Shown here: piece by piece, positions 18,494 to 27,620 of the stretch
Layout of the letters: every line of letters starts with the position of its first letter
Position numbering within the stretch: position 1 is the stretch's first letter
Position numbers and translations under genes: made by a program
The notes under the pieces: model-generated
What the model saw: the letters and a program-made list of their open reading frames with translations, nothing else
The model's database searches: none
Told to the model about the DNA's origin: nothing
Assembly: GCA_021208685.1 (NCBI GenBank)
Contig: JAJOJJ010000003.1
Location: forward strand, 1 to 49,136
From: Saccharospirillaceae bacterium
GTDB taxonomy: Bacteria > Pseudomonadota > Gammaproteobacteria > Pseudomonadales > Oceanobacteraceae
DNA: 49,136 nucleotides
Direction: 5' to 3'

Positions 18494-20122
18494 ATGATCC
18501 GAATTACTGAACTCGCCCTGCCCCTCGATCACCCGCAGGAAGCACTGCGTGCAGCCATTCTTGAGCGCCTGAACATTCAGGATGCCGACCTGCTGAACTT
18601 CACCGTGTTTAAACGCAGCTACGATGCGCGCAAGAAAAATACCGAGATCAAGTTTGTTTACATCATTGATCTGGAAGCGCGTAACGAAGACAAGCTGCTG
18701 GCACGTTTTGAAAAAGACGTACATATCCGCCCGGCTCCGGACACCCACTACTATCCGGTTGGTCAGGCCCCGGAAGGTCTGAGTGAGCGTCCGGTGATTA
18801 TTGGTTTCGGCCCCTGCGGATTATTCGCAGCACTAACGCTGGCGCAGATGGGCTTTAAACCCATTGTGCTGGAGCGCGGCAAAGAAGTACGCCAGCGCAC
18901 CAAAGACACCTGGGCGCTGTGGCGTAAAAAAACGCTGAGCCCTGAATCCAACGTGCAGTTCGGCGAAGGCGGTGCCGGTCTGTTTTCCGACGGCAAACTT
19001 TACAGCCAGATCAAAGATCCGAAATTTTACGGCCGCAAAGTCATGCACGAGTTTGTCCGTGCCGGTGCGCCGGAAGAAATCATGTACGTCAGCAAGCCGC
19101 ATATCGGTACTTTCCGTCTGACCGGTGTGGTATCGACCATGCGTGAAGAGATTAAAAAGCTTGGTGGCGAAGTGCGCTTTGAAAGCAAGGTCACTGAAGT
19201 TCTGCGCAATGACGATGGCCAGACCGAAGGCGTGATGCTGGCCAGTGGTGAAATTATTCACAGCCGTCATGTGGTGCTGGCGCTGGGCCACAGCTCGCGT
19301 GATACCTTCCGTATGCTGCATAGAAATGGCGTGTATATCGAAGCCAAACCCTTTGCGGTGGGTTTCCGTATTGAGCATCCGCAATCCTTAATTGACCATG
19401 CCCGCCTAGGTAAATACGCCGGTCACCCGGAGCTGGGTGCCGCCGATTATAAGCTGGTGTATCACGCGAAAAATGGCCGTGCCGTTTATTCCTTCTGCAT
19501 GTGCCCCGGCGGTACCGTAGTGGCTGCGACCTCTGAACCGGGCCGTGTGGTTACCAATGGTATGAGCCAGTATTCCCGTAACGAGCGCAATGCCAACTCC
19601 GGCATTGTCGTCGGTATTACACCAGAGCAGGATTTTCCGGGCGGACCATTAGCCGGGGTTGAGCTGCAGGAAAAACTCGAAGAAAAAGCCTACGAGCTGG
19701 GCGGCAGCGATTACTGCGCACCGGGCCAGCTGGTCGGTGATTTTATCCGCGGAAAAGAGTCCAGTGAATTCGGTGAGGTTGAGCCGTCGTATAAACCCGG
19801 GGTTAAACTCGGCAGTCTGTATCCGTCACTGCCTTCCTATGTGATTGACGCCATCCGCGAAGCGCTGCCGGAATTCGGTAAACAAATCCGTGGCTTTGAC
19901 CGCGACGATGCGATTTTAACCGGTATCGAAACCCGTACCTCATCGCCGGTGCGCATCGCCCGCGACCGCGACTCTTTGCAGAGTGTAAACACCAAGGGTT
20001 TATATCCGGCCGGTGAAGGCGCAGGTTACGCCGGTGGTATTTTATCGGCCGGTGTCGATGGTATTAAAGTCGCCGAAGCCGTGGCACTGGATATGATCGC
20101 CCAGCATGGAAAACGTGCATGA
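18494..20122 (+). CDS. COG2509-type FAD-dependent dehydrogenase of unknown substrate
   Basis: This 542-residue flavoprotein has an N-terminal domain of about 90 residues, then an FAD-binding motif PVIIGFGPCGLFAALTLAQMG (about residues 97-117, listed for position only). Further on are NVQFGEGGAGLFSDGKL (about 156-172) and a C-terminal flavin segment GLYPAGEGAGYAGGILSAG (about 503-521). It matches the widely conserved uncharacterised FAD dehydrogenase family, whose substrate I do not know. The start at 18494 has AGGA six bases upstream; the open frame extends 20 codons further without one. It overlaps the next gene by four bases (ATGA), so the two are translationally coupled. Confidence 0.85.
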   Translation: MIRITELALPLDHPQEALRAAILERLNIQDADLLNFTVFKRSYDARKKNTEIKFVYIIDLEARNEDKLLARFEKDVHIRPAPDTHYYPVGQAPEGLSERPVIIGFGPCGLFAALTLAQMGFKPIVLERGKEVRQRTKDTWALWRKKTLSPESNVQFGEGGAGLFSDGKLYSQIKDPKFYGRKVMHEFVRAGAPEEIMYVSKPHIGTFRLTGVVSTMREEIKKLGGEVRFESKVTEVLRNDDGQTEGVMLASGEIIHSRHVVLALGHSSRDTFRMLHRNGVYIEAKPFAVGFRIEHPQSLIDHARLGKYAGHPELGAADYKLVYHAKNGRAVYSFCMCPGGTVVAATSEPGRVVTNGMSQYSRNERNANSGIVVGITPEQDFPGGPLAGVELQEKLEEKAYELGGSDYCAPGQLVGDFIRGKESSEFGEVEPSYKPGVKLGSLYPSLPSYVIDAIREALPEFGKQIRGFDRDDAILTGIETRTSSPVRIARDRDSLQSVNTKGLYPAGEGAGYAGGILSAGVDGIKVAEAVALDMIAQHGKRA

Positions 20123-20865
20123 AGGCTGATGACGTAAAAAAACTGCAGCACCGGAAATACCGCGAAGAACTGCACCACTTTTTAGTGGAAGGTGAGCACC
20201 TGATTCTGGAGCTGCAAAAAGCAGCAGCGTCCCAGCCACATCTGGCCCAGTCGCAACTCTTTATTACCGAACAGTATCAGGATTGGGTGGCGGAAAATAT
20301 CAGCCTGAATCTGCGCACGACCGTGGTTGGCCATAAAGCCATGAGCCAGATGTCCGACACCAAAAGTCCGCAGGGTATTATTGCTGCCGTGCCATTTGCG
20401 CCTGCACACTCCGTCAGCATGCAGACAGCGCAAAACGAACGCGCTGTTTATTTATATGAAATTCAGGACCCGGGGAATTTAGGTACGATTTTACGCACCC
20501 TCGCCTGGTTTGGTGGTTTCCGCTGCCTGCTCAGCGCCAACAGCGTTGACCCCTACAATCCTAAGGTTGTGCGTTCCAGTATGGGGGCAATTTTTCATGT
20601 GCCACTGGAACAGTATGTGGCGCTCGAAGTGGTGGCTGAACGTTATACCCGCATTGCCTGTCTCGATATGCAGGGCAAGGCGTTAAGCGACAGCAGCTTT
20701 AAACAATTTGATTGCTATGTATTCGGCAACGAAGCACGCGGCGTACCGCGTGAACCGCTTGAAGCCATGAACGCGCAGCCTTTTACCATTAATGGCAGTG
20801 GCGCAATTGAATCGCTGAATTTAGCCTCAGCGGTGAATATGTGCGTGTATGAATTAGTTCGCTGA
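20119..20865 (+). CDS. SpoU/TrmH-family RNA ribose 2'-O-methyltransferase
   Basis: This 248-residue methyltransferase uses S-adenosylmethionine to methylate a ribose 2'-hydroxyl in tRNA or rRNA. It has the three knot-forming SPOUT motifs: IQDPGNLGTILRTLAWFG (about 117-134), YVFGNEARGVP (about 196-206) and SGAIESLNLASAVNMCVYEL (about 217-236). An N-terminal substrate-binding domain (HFLVEGEHLILEL, about 20-32) resembles RlmB and TsnR relatives. The exact RNA target cannot be told. The start codon overlaps the stop of the FAD protein gene, and a very strong hairpin follows its end. Confidence 0.85.
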   Translation: MKADDVKKLQHRKYREELHHFLVEGEHLILELQKAAASQPHLAQSQLFITEQYQDWVAENISLNLRTTVVGHKAMSQMSDTKSPQGIIAAVPFAPAHSVSMQTAQNERAVYLYEIQDPGNLGTILRTLAWFGGFRCLLSANSVDPYNPKVVRSSMGAIFHVPLEQYVALEVVAERYTRIACLDMQGKALSDSSFKQFDCYVFGNEARGVPREPLEAMNAQPFTINGSGAIESLNLASAVNMCVYELVR

Positions 20866-20890
20866 TTGATCACCTATAAACACGGCGTAC

Positions 20891-20928
20891 AAAACGGAAA
20901 CGGGAGGCAAGCCTCCCGTTTCCGTTTT
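20891..20928. terminator. Bidirectional terminator with an 18-base perfect stem
   Basis: The inverted repeat has 18-base arms (20891-20908 and 20911-20928) separated by two bases. The ends are AAAA on the left and TTTT on the right. It lies between two convergent genes, the methyltransferase and the SDR dehydrogenase. Confidence 0.85.
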
Positions 20929-20940
20929 ACAAACGTAATC

Positions 20941-21804
20941 TCAGGCATTTTTAGCGCGCTGAGCCGCTTTTTTCGACTGCAATTGCACCGCTTTCGTGAA
21001 AATCCACTGATAGGTGGCCGGCAGCATACGCACCAGCAGATCAAATACACGGGCATCCGGGCCAATCAGAATACGGCGGCTGTTTTTGCGCACACCGTTC
21101 AGAATGGTTTTGGCTGCTTTATCCGGCGTGGTAATAAACAGCTTTTCAAATTCTTTGGTCGCTTCTTCTTCGGAAGTGCCGGTTACCTGAGCACAACTGG
21201 CATCCATTCGGGCTGATTTGGCGATATTGGTTTTAATACCACCGGGATGCACACAGCTGCAGCTGACAGCAGAGCCTGAGATTTCCAGATCCTGACGCAG
21301 GGATTCCGTCAGACCACGAACGGCAAACTTACTGGCGTTGTAACCGCTCATTAATGGCTGGGATGCCAGACCAAAAATACTGGAGGTATTAATGATATGG
21401 CCTTCACCGGAAGCTTCCAGATGCGGCAGGAATGCCTTGGTGCCATACAGCACGCCATTAAAATTAATATCCATAATCCACTGGTAATCTTCCAGACTCA
21501 GGGCAGCCACTGTACCTGATAACGCCACACCGGCATTGTTGAAGATCATGTTGACCTTGCCGTGCTCTCTGGCGGTTTTATCGGCCCAGGCATACACCGC
21601 GTCACGGTCTGACACATCCAGAATATCGGTCGTCACTTTCACGCCATAGCTTTTCAGCATCTGCGCCGTTTCTTCCAGACCTTTGGCACTGACATCACTT
21701 AACGCCAGATGACAGCCCTGCTGTGCCAGATTAATCGCCAACGCACGACCAATGCCGGAACCGGCACCGGTAACCGCCGCGACTTTATTGTTAAAATTTT
21801 TCAT
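20941..21804 (-). CDS. Short-chain dehydrogenase/reductase
   Basis: This 287-residue classical SDR has the cofactor motif TGAGSGIG (about residues 12-19), the structural NNAG (about 88-91), and the catalytic serine and tyrosine-lysine pair in INTSS and YNASK (about 137-160). The longer C-terminus (LVRMLPATYQWIFTKAV) is typical of SDRs acting on bulky hydrophobic substrates. The D in the LALSDVS segment after the second strand favours NAD over NADP, which is an inference. The start ATG has GGAG five bases upstream. It has no operon partners; the substrate is unknown. Confidence 0.82.
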   Translation of the reverse strand: MKNFNNKVAAVTGAGSGIGRALAINLAQQGCHLALSDVSAKGLEETAQMLKSYGVKVTTDILDVSDRDAVYAWADKTAREHGKVNMIFNNAGVALSGTVAALSLEDYQWIMDINFNGVLYGTKAFLPHLEASGEGHIINTSSIFGLASQPLMSGYNASKFAVRGLTESLRQDLEISGSAVSCSCVHPGGIKTNIAKSARMDASCAQVTGTSEEEATKEFEKLFITTPDKAAKTILNGVRKNSRRILIGPDARVFDLLVRMLPATYQWIFTKAVQLQSKKAAQRAKNA

Positions 21805-22067
21805 GAGAACTCCGCGCCGTCCTGAAGACGGTTGTAAGATTTCCGCCCTGTGCCGCCCGGTTGATGAGAGTGGCGAGCAAAGGCAGTTTGTTATTCTGTC
21901 GTTATAAACGGAGCACAGTCTGTCACGTTATCGGCGATTTTGCCGGGTTGGAGCCTGCCAGATTCGGCGCTTCAGAGGCGGAAAAACTTCCGCTTTCAAC
22001 CAGCCGCCACACCGTAGCCGGTAAAACCTGCAGGTTACCAGCCACCGGTGGCATCCGCCGCGGGGGA

Positions 22068-23135
22068 TCAGGGTTTACCCGGTACGGTATTTTTATACTG
22101 CTCCCAGTGAGTGACGATTTCATTCACCACCACACTGCCCACCCGATAGGCACTGTCAACAGCCAGCGCCAAACCGGAATAATGTTCACCGGAATTGATC
22201 AGGTTTTCTGCAGCGCTGACCCCGGGATCCGGAATGGTGAAATTACTGGCGGTACGCAATACCATCAGGCGCTGTTCATCGGCCTTACCGGCGCGGGTTA
22301 AGTAGCGCAACGATTGAGCCGTGCCTGTGTCTTCCATTGCCGACGAGACAAATTCTCCCCGCCCTTCACTCCAGTAGCGGACCCAGCGATTGGCCCAGTC
22401 GTTGAGTAACTCGCCGTGCCAGAAGGTCATGCCCGACAAGGTATCGCCTTTCAGTACGAACGGCGGTTTCTGTGCATTCGGATATTGGGTAAACGCTTTA
22501 CGCTGTTCGCTCACCACCGGGTCATCACCCAGTCTGGTGTTCCGGGTCAGCTGAAACGCCCAATCGGTCAGGCCGGCATTCAGATGAAATACTTCGCCAT
22601 TATCCGGCGGACGCTTTTCCGGGTCCGGACCACTGCTGAACAACGGGAAATAGCCGTTATTCCAGCCCTCCGGTATTTCTCGTGCATCAATTTCATGGCC
22701 AAGATCACCATCGACTACCCATTCTGCCCAGGCCGCTGAGCCAATGGAGGCATCCTGAGGGTCAAACCCCGAAATGCCAGCCACCAGCCAGTAAGCCTTG
22801 CTCAGATCGAAACGGGGGTCCAGCCCCAGCGCCATAATGGCGGACGATGATTTGTTGGTACCCATACCCGTGACCATGCCCAGAACACCGGTTTCAGGGT
22901 TCAGGTACAGATCGTGATGGGAGTGCGGAAAGCCATACACCTGCGTCAGTTGCTGATTGGCCTTCCAGGTCTGAAATTCACCCGCCGCATCACCTTCGTC
23001 GTTACCGATTTCAAACATGGTGACCACCACCACCTTCACTTCAACCGGCGTGATCGCGTGCTCTTTTGTATCTGAGCAGGCGCCCAGCAGGCTGCTGCCG
23101 AGAAAGACCGACAGGGCTAATACATTTTTTTTCAT
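22068..23135 (-). CDS. NUP-family (purine nucleoside permease-like) lipoprotein
   Basis: This 355-residue protein has a lipoprotein signal with a lipobox (LLGAC, C20) and no membrane segments after it. It matches the NUP family named from yeast purine nucleoside permeases (VTGMGTNKSSSAIMALGLDPRFDLSKAYWL region, about residues 88-117, listed for position). The lack of transmembrane helices argues against a permease. The family has been linked to the nucleoside phosphorylase fold, so an enzyme that binds or cleaves nucleosides in the periplasm is as likely. It starts 16 bases after the adenosine deaminase gene, so they are co-transcribed. Confidence 0.75.
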   Translation of the reverse strand: MKKNVLALSVFLGSSLLGACSDTKEHAITPVEVKVVVVTMFEIGNDEGDAAGEFQTWKANQQLTQVYGFPHSHHDLYLNPETGVLGMVTGMGTNKSSSAIMALGLDPRFDLSKAYWLVAGISGFDPQDASIGSAAWAEWVVDGDLGHEIDAREIPEGWNNGYFPLFSSGPDPEKRPPDNGEVFHLNAGLTDWAFQLTRNTRLGDDPVVSEQRKAFTQYPNAQKPPFVLKGDTLSGMTFWHGELLNDWANRWVRYWSEGRGEFVSSAMEDTGTAQSLRYLTRAGKADEQRLMVLRTASNFTIPDPGVSAAENLINSGEHYSGLALAVDSAYRVGSVVVNEIVTHWEQYKNTVPGKP

Positions 23136-23151
23136 GCTGATTCCCGATTAT

Positions 23152-24570
23152 TTATTGAGAACAAAAGCCATAACGCTGACAGATAAAGCCATCGCTTCTG
23201 GGCATTGCTGCAGGTAACCCTTGCATACCCTGAGTGCGGAAATTCCGCTCAAAGGCATTCAGGCGTTTAGTTAAGGTATCGCGTAATGCGGCTTTGACCG
23301 GTGCCTCGACAAAGGCATGTTCAATCGAATTGTTGAGCAAAAGACGGATTTCTGCCCACGACAGATTAAACTCCGTCACCGCCACGAAATATTCATCGGT
23401 CATGTTTGATAACCACATGCCGCGGTCATCGGTCGATAACGTGACCGGAATGCCAAAGCGCAAATATTCCGGAAACGGATGATCCTTAAACTGATTGACG
23501 TAATTCAGTTTCATGTTGCTGATCAGATTAATTTCCACCAGATTCCGGCTGTTGCGCATGAGCAGCATGGTGTCCGGATCGGTGATCAGGTTAATTCCAT
23601 GGCCAATGCGTTCGGCGCCGATCAGCAGTGTGTCACGCACATGATGATTGGGCTCATCCACTTCTCCGGCGTGAATCGCCAGTGGAATCGCGGGGATATC
23701 CCGGCGCAGCTTACGCAACACGGGTAAAAAGCGCAGCGGGTAGCCTTTATCGTTATCTTCACGCCCAACCATATTAATGCCGGTGAACAGATCGCGGTTG
23801 CGGTGCACGAAGTGGTAAATCCATTCTAAATCCTGTTCAGCATCCGCAATAAAGCGCAACAGATAATATTGCATACGCACCGTAACCCCGGTGGCGATGG
23901 CATCCGCCTGTTGCAGACGCTGACGGAAAATACCGGCGACCGCATCCGGCTCTATCGGCTGACCATCCGGGGTCTGATAAAAACGGGTACCTTCCATGGT
24001 TTCCAGATAGATCAGCCCTTCTCGGCCAAATTCGCGCATATTCAGAAACAGCAGCTCGGCCATGATGAAAGGATTGCCGGTTAAATCCGCCAGACGCTGC
24101 CAGTGAGTCTGAAAAAATTCGTCGCGCCCTTCATGAGCTTTATCTAAAGCCAGACTGTTCATCCAGCCGGTTTTCTGTTCGCTGGTCAGATGTTCGAGTT
24201 TCTGGAATTCAGCCTTTTCACACGCAGGTAAGCGGTCATAGGTGGATTCCTGAATCGTGCGGAACAGCAACAGATACGGCGAAAATCCGAACATATCACC
24301 GCCCGGTTCACGGCAATTATTAATGCGTATTTTGGTGTAGTACTGGTAACCCCCATTTGTTTTTTTATCGGTAGCCAATGCATACCACCATTCGGGAAAA
24401 CCCGAACCACTCAGATGATTATGCAGATCACCGCCTTTGGGCATGGCATGCAGAAACTGATACAGCTGCGGCGCTGTGGCTGACGTACGGAATTCATCAA
24501 ACCAGTCCGCCGCTTTTACCGGCAGACCCAGCAGGCCCAGCATCAGACCAGCCAGTGGAAGATATTTCAT
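23152..24570 (-). CDS. Secreted adenosine deaminase (ADGF/ADA2-like)
   Basis: This 472-residue amidohydrolase converts adenosine to inosine and ammonia. It has a signal peptide (cleavage near VKA-ADW, residue 20), so it acts in the periplasm or outside. Zinc and catalytic motifs are present: DLHNHLSGS with H50/H52, IHAGE, GHG and STDD. The MPKGGDLHNH segment resembles ADGF-type enzymes. Four cysteines (C in NNCREPGG, PACEK and the C-terminal ICQRYGFCSQ) could form disulfides in the periplasm. I chose the ATG at 24570 because GGA lies eight bases upstream and a signal peptide follows. It sits between the TonB receptor and the NUP lipoprotein. Confidence 0.82.
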   Translation of the reverse strand: MKYLPLAGLMLGLLGLPVKAADWFDEFRTSATAPQLYQFLHAMPKGGDLHNHLSGSGFPEWWYALATDKKTNGGYQYYTKIRINNCREPGGDMFGFSPYLLLFRTIQESTYDRLPACEKAEFQKLEHLTSEQKTGWMNSLALDKAHEGRDEFFQTHWQRLADLTGNPFIMAELLFLNMREFGREGLIYLETMEGTRFYQTPDGQPIEPDAVAGIFRQRLQQADAIATGVTVRMQYYLLRFIADAEQDLEWIYHFVHRNRDLFTGINMVGREDNDKGYPLRFLPVLRKLRRDIPAIPLAIHAGEVDEPNHHVRDTLLIGAERIGHGINLITDPDTMLLMRNSRNLVEINLISNMKLNYVNQFKDHPFPEYLRFGIPVTLSTDDRGMWLSNMTDEYFVAVTEFNLSWAEIRLLLNNSIEHAFVEAPVKAALRDTLTKRLNAFERNFRTQGMQGLPAAMPRSDGFICQRYGFCSQ

Positions 24571-24596
24571 AAACAACATCCGACAAGTGACACCGT

Positions 24597-24624
24597 AAAA
24601 AAAAACGACAGCCCAAAGGCTGCC
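24597..24624 (-). terminator. Terminator or attenuator after the TonB receptor gene
   Basis: The minus strand has a CAGCC/GGCTG stem extended by one pair beyond a mismatch, followed by nine T. It lies between the receptor and the adenosine deaminase gene. It may partly end transcription, giving more receptor than enzyme. Confidence 0.7.
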
Positions 24625-24634
24625 GGTTCCTGAT

Positions 24635-26884
24635 TCAGAAGTATTTACTGGCTTCAATACCGTAGTAACGCGGTTCGTTGGTAAATGCCGTCATGTTGAG
24701 AAAGTCTATCGCGCCATCCGCCACGATGCGGTTGGTAATGTTGCGGCCCACCAGCGAAATATCGTACGCACTGGCGTAGTTTTCGTAGCCCAGTTTCACA
24801 CCACCGATCCAGCGTGACTCTGCAACAAATTCCGTGGACTCATAGAGGAAAATGTTGGATTCGCTGCGGTAGTTCCAGTCGGTGGATGCATTCAGGGAAC
24901 CACTTGCAACCGGGTAGCGATAGCTGAGAATGATGTTGGTCAGCCATTCCGGTGAACGCGGTACCGGGTTACCGTCGATACTGACCAGAGTGCGGTCGCC
25001 AAAAGCACCGGGAACCGTGGCAACAAACGGATCGGCTGACGTACAGCCCGGAGTACCGGAACACAGGTCGGTTGTCAGCGAGGCATCCTGAATTTCGGTG
25101 CGGTTGTAACTCATATTAAAGGTCAGGCGCAGTTGATCGGTCAGCTGCGCCGTCAGATCAGTTTCAACACCATAGCCCAGTGTTTTATCCGCATTGAGCA
25201 GCCGATTAACGTTGTCCGAACCACCGGTAGCGGTCAGCTGATGATCTTTAATGGTGTAGTAATAGGCCGTTGTATTCCAATGCGCACGGTTATCGAACAA
25301 CAGGGATTTGAAGCCGGTTTCAAACGAGGTAATGGTCTCGGTATCGGCCTTGGTCGTCACGCCGAAACGACCCAGCGTAGCGGGTCCGCGCGAGGCGGTT
25401 GCCAGCCGTGAATACACCGTCCAGTCGTCATTAAGATCGTAATTCCCCGCCAGTTCCCAGCTGAAATAACGGTCGTCATCCTCAATGCTGGCCGCTGCGG
25501 CAGCGGAAGGCGTACCCGGACGCACATCCAGTTCTTTGGTGTCCATGGTGTAACGCAAACCACCGGTTACCGACAATGCATCGGTAATGCCATACTCCGC
25601 CTGACCAAAAGCCGCCGCCGAGGTAGTAAGCTGCTCAACAAAGGTCATATTGGTCGCAGTGCCGGCATTATCGAAATCGACGGAACGTACGGTAATGTCC
25701 TCCTGAAAATAATACAGCCCGCCCTGATAAAACAGGTTGTCGTCATTACCGGCCAGACGCAACTCCTGTGTGAACTGATAATGATCATCCAGACCATCAC
25801 CCGAGGCCACGCTGAAAAATGCCTGCTGATTTGGCTGACCAATGGCTTCAGGTCCGCCCTGTACCCCACCATCAATGTCAGCCGAACTGAAGCTCGACAC
25901 TGTGTCATAACTGGTAACAGAGGTAACCGCCAGCGACGACGATATATCGTAGCCGACCTTGATGCTGCCGCCGGTATGATCCATTTCAAAGCCGCTGTCG
26001 GTGTAATCATGAGCCGCGCTGTTTATATCAAACCCAGGACGCAGACCTTCATGCCCTGGTGTAAAGGCGTTGGCATAAAATACCTGAGGCTGCCCGCCGT
26101 TCTGATGAAAACCGTGCAGTTTCGTCAGTATGCTTAAATCGGCTGATGGTTCTGCCAGGAATTGCAGGCGATACGCCAGCTCGTCGAAATCACCGAAATC
26201 ATCACCACGGGTGCCGGCATTTTCGTTATCGATCCAGGCATCACGCTTCTGATATTTCACCGCGGCCCGCGCCGCCATGGTATCGGATAAACCCGTACCG
26301 TACGCACCCTCAAAGGTCTGTGTGTTATGAGAGCCATATCCCAGACGACCATAGCCTTCCTCCACCTGCGACGGTTTTACCGAATCGACTTTAATCACAC
26401 CGGCGGTGGTGCTGCGGCCGAACAGGGTACCCTGTGGGCCTTTCAGTACTTCCACCTGCTCTACGTCGAACAGCGGAATACTTTTTAATACCGAGTTTTC
26501 CAGCGCAACATCGTCATAAATCAACGCCACCGGCTGCGTCGCATTCACATCAAAATCGTAGTTACCCAGACCACGGATATAAAACCGGGGCGACTGACGG
26601 CCATTGGACGATTCGATCTGCAGACTCGGTACACGCCCCGCCAGAGCACGGATATTTTCACCGGCACTGATCATCTCCTGCACGTATTCACCGCTGATCG
26701 GCGTTACGGCTGAAGGCACGTCAGACAGCGACTGCTCACGCTTCTGCGCGGTCACCATCACTTCTTCCAGAACCATACCATCGTTACTGTTTTCTTCTGC
26801 CCAGACCATTGCAGGTATGGCTGCACCGCTCAGACCGGCAATCACCAGACTCAGAGCCGAACGCTTAATCAGCTGATTTTTCAT
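24635..26884 (-). CDS. TonB-dependent outer-membrane receptor, probably for nucleosides
   Basis: This 749-residue receptor has a signal peptide (cleavage near VWA-EEN, about residue 29), a plug domain with the segment VEVLKGPQGTLFGRSTTAGV (about 141-160) and a beta-barrel that ends in phenylalanine (EASKYF). It belongs to the iron-siderophore/vitamin/carbohydrate TonB receptor family. The ligand is inferred from context: the following genes encode a secreted adenosine deaminase and a nucleoside-family lipoprotein. The start ATG at 26884 has GGTGG/GGA upstream and gives a normal signal peptide; the open frame continues 35 codons further. Confidence 0.85.
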   Translation of the reverse strand: MKNQLIKRSALSLVIAGLSGAAIPAMVWAEENSNDGMVLEEVMVTAQKREQSLSDVPSAVTPISGEYVQEMISAGENIRALAGRVPSLQIESSNGRQSPRFYIRGLGNYDFDVNATQPVALIYDDVALENSVLKSIPLFDVEQVEVLKGPQGTLFGRSTTAGVIKVDSVKPSQVEEGYGRLGYGSHNTQTFEGAYGTGLSDTMAARAAVKYQKRDAWIDNENAGTRGDDFGDFDELAYRLQFLAEPSADLSILTKLHGFHQNGGQPQVFYANAFTPGHEGLRPGFDINSAAHDYTDSGFEMDHTGGSIKVGYDISSSLAVTSVTSYDTVSSFSSADIDGGVQGGPEAIGQPNQQAFFSVASGDGLDDHYQFTQELRLAGNDDNLFYQGGLYYFQEDITVRSVDFDNAGTATNMTFVEQLTTSAAAFGQAEYGITDALSVTGGLRYTMDTKELDVRPGTPSAAAAASIEDDDRYFSWELAGNYDLNDDWTVYSRLATASRGPATLGRFGVTTKADTETITSFETGFKSLLFDNRAHWNTTAYYYTIKDHQLTATGGSDNVNRLLNADKTLGYGVETDLTAQLTDQLRLTFNMSYNRTEIQDASLTTDLCSGTPGCTSADPFVATVPGAFGDRTLVSIDGNPVPRSPEWLTNIILSYRYPVASGSLNASTDWNYRSESNIFLYESTEFVAESRWIGGVKLGYENYASAYDISLVGRNITNRIVADGAIDFLNMTAFTNEPRYYGIEASKYF

Positions 26885-27168
26885 CCCATTCCACCTTGCG
26901 TAATTTGTATAGACCCGCTGTGCAGCACACCCTTGAAATGGCAGCACCGGCTCGTTCTGAATATGAGCAAGAGCCCTGTAGCAACGCATATGCCATGAAA
27001 TTGCCCAAGCGGTCAGGAATAAATAAAGGCTGAAATTAAGATGAAATTGGCGCCTTTGCGTGTGCTCAATCCTCCGAATCCAATGAAAAAATACGAGCCA
27101 TTAAACCAGCACGGAGAAACCATACGGGTAAGCGACACTCCGGCCGGAAGGGCTGCTCATTAAAGAAT

Positions 27169-27184
27169 CTGTCCAATCGGTCAA
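27169..27184. promoter_or_regulatory. Degenerate RutR-like site upstream of the TonB receptor operon
   Basis: CTGTCCAATCGGTCAA matches 11 of 14 defined positions of the RutR consensus TTGACCAnnTGGTCAA. It is about 285 bases upstream of the receptor start, so a direct role needs an upstream promoter. Confidence 0.3.
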
Positions 27185-27502
27185 AAAATGTGCACTGCCA
27201 TCGGGCCATGCTCCGGCTGTGTGCGCGAACAACGGGTAGAACGCCATCTGAAACCTGGTGGAGAACATGGACTGATGAAGAGAAAAGGTGACTGGCCAGA
27301 CTCAAACCAGCCATCCTCCCTGATCACCCTGCTGACGGCATCGGCATCAGACTGATCATAACCACCTCAGAAGCCTGTATTCCGCCGGCGCCTGCGTCGC
27401 AAAGCGGGCAGACGGCAGAACATCCGCTATGCTCTGTTCGACCCCCGCATTCAGCCCCTGCGACGGGAGCACCTGATGCGGTCGGACAATAGACCTGCGC
27501 CA

Positions 27503-27531
27503 TTGCTGAAGCCATCATTCTGCGCGACAAT
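27503..27531 (+). promoter_or_regulatory. Candidate transketolase promoter
   Basis: -35 TTGCTG (27503-27508), a 17-base spacer and -10 GACAAT (27526-27531) lie about 90 bases upstream of the transketolase start codon. Confidence 0.45.
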
Positions 27532-27620
27532 AGCGCCCCTTTTTTTAAAGGCTGGCAATGGCGCACCTCCTCCGGGCAGCGCTGGCTGGCCAGAACCGAA
27601 CCTTGATCAGGAGTCGTTAC

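Larger units (their letters stand above)
26885..27620. other. Long divergent intergenic region between the TonB receptor and transketolase
   Basis: This is about 735 bases without a convincing gene. It holds a degenerate RutR-like palindrome (27169-27184) and a plausible transketolase promoter (27503-27531). A 55-codon open frame on the plus strand (27188-27355) has no ribosome binding site, and the minus-strand open frame at 27324-28112 is a shadow of transketolase. Confidence 0.5.

Noticed and set aside
27188-27355. 55-codon open frame on the plus strand in the TonB-transketolase gap.
   Set aside because: No ribosome binding site upstream and no recognisable family; the RutR-like site overlaps its upstream region.
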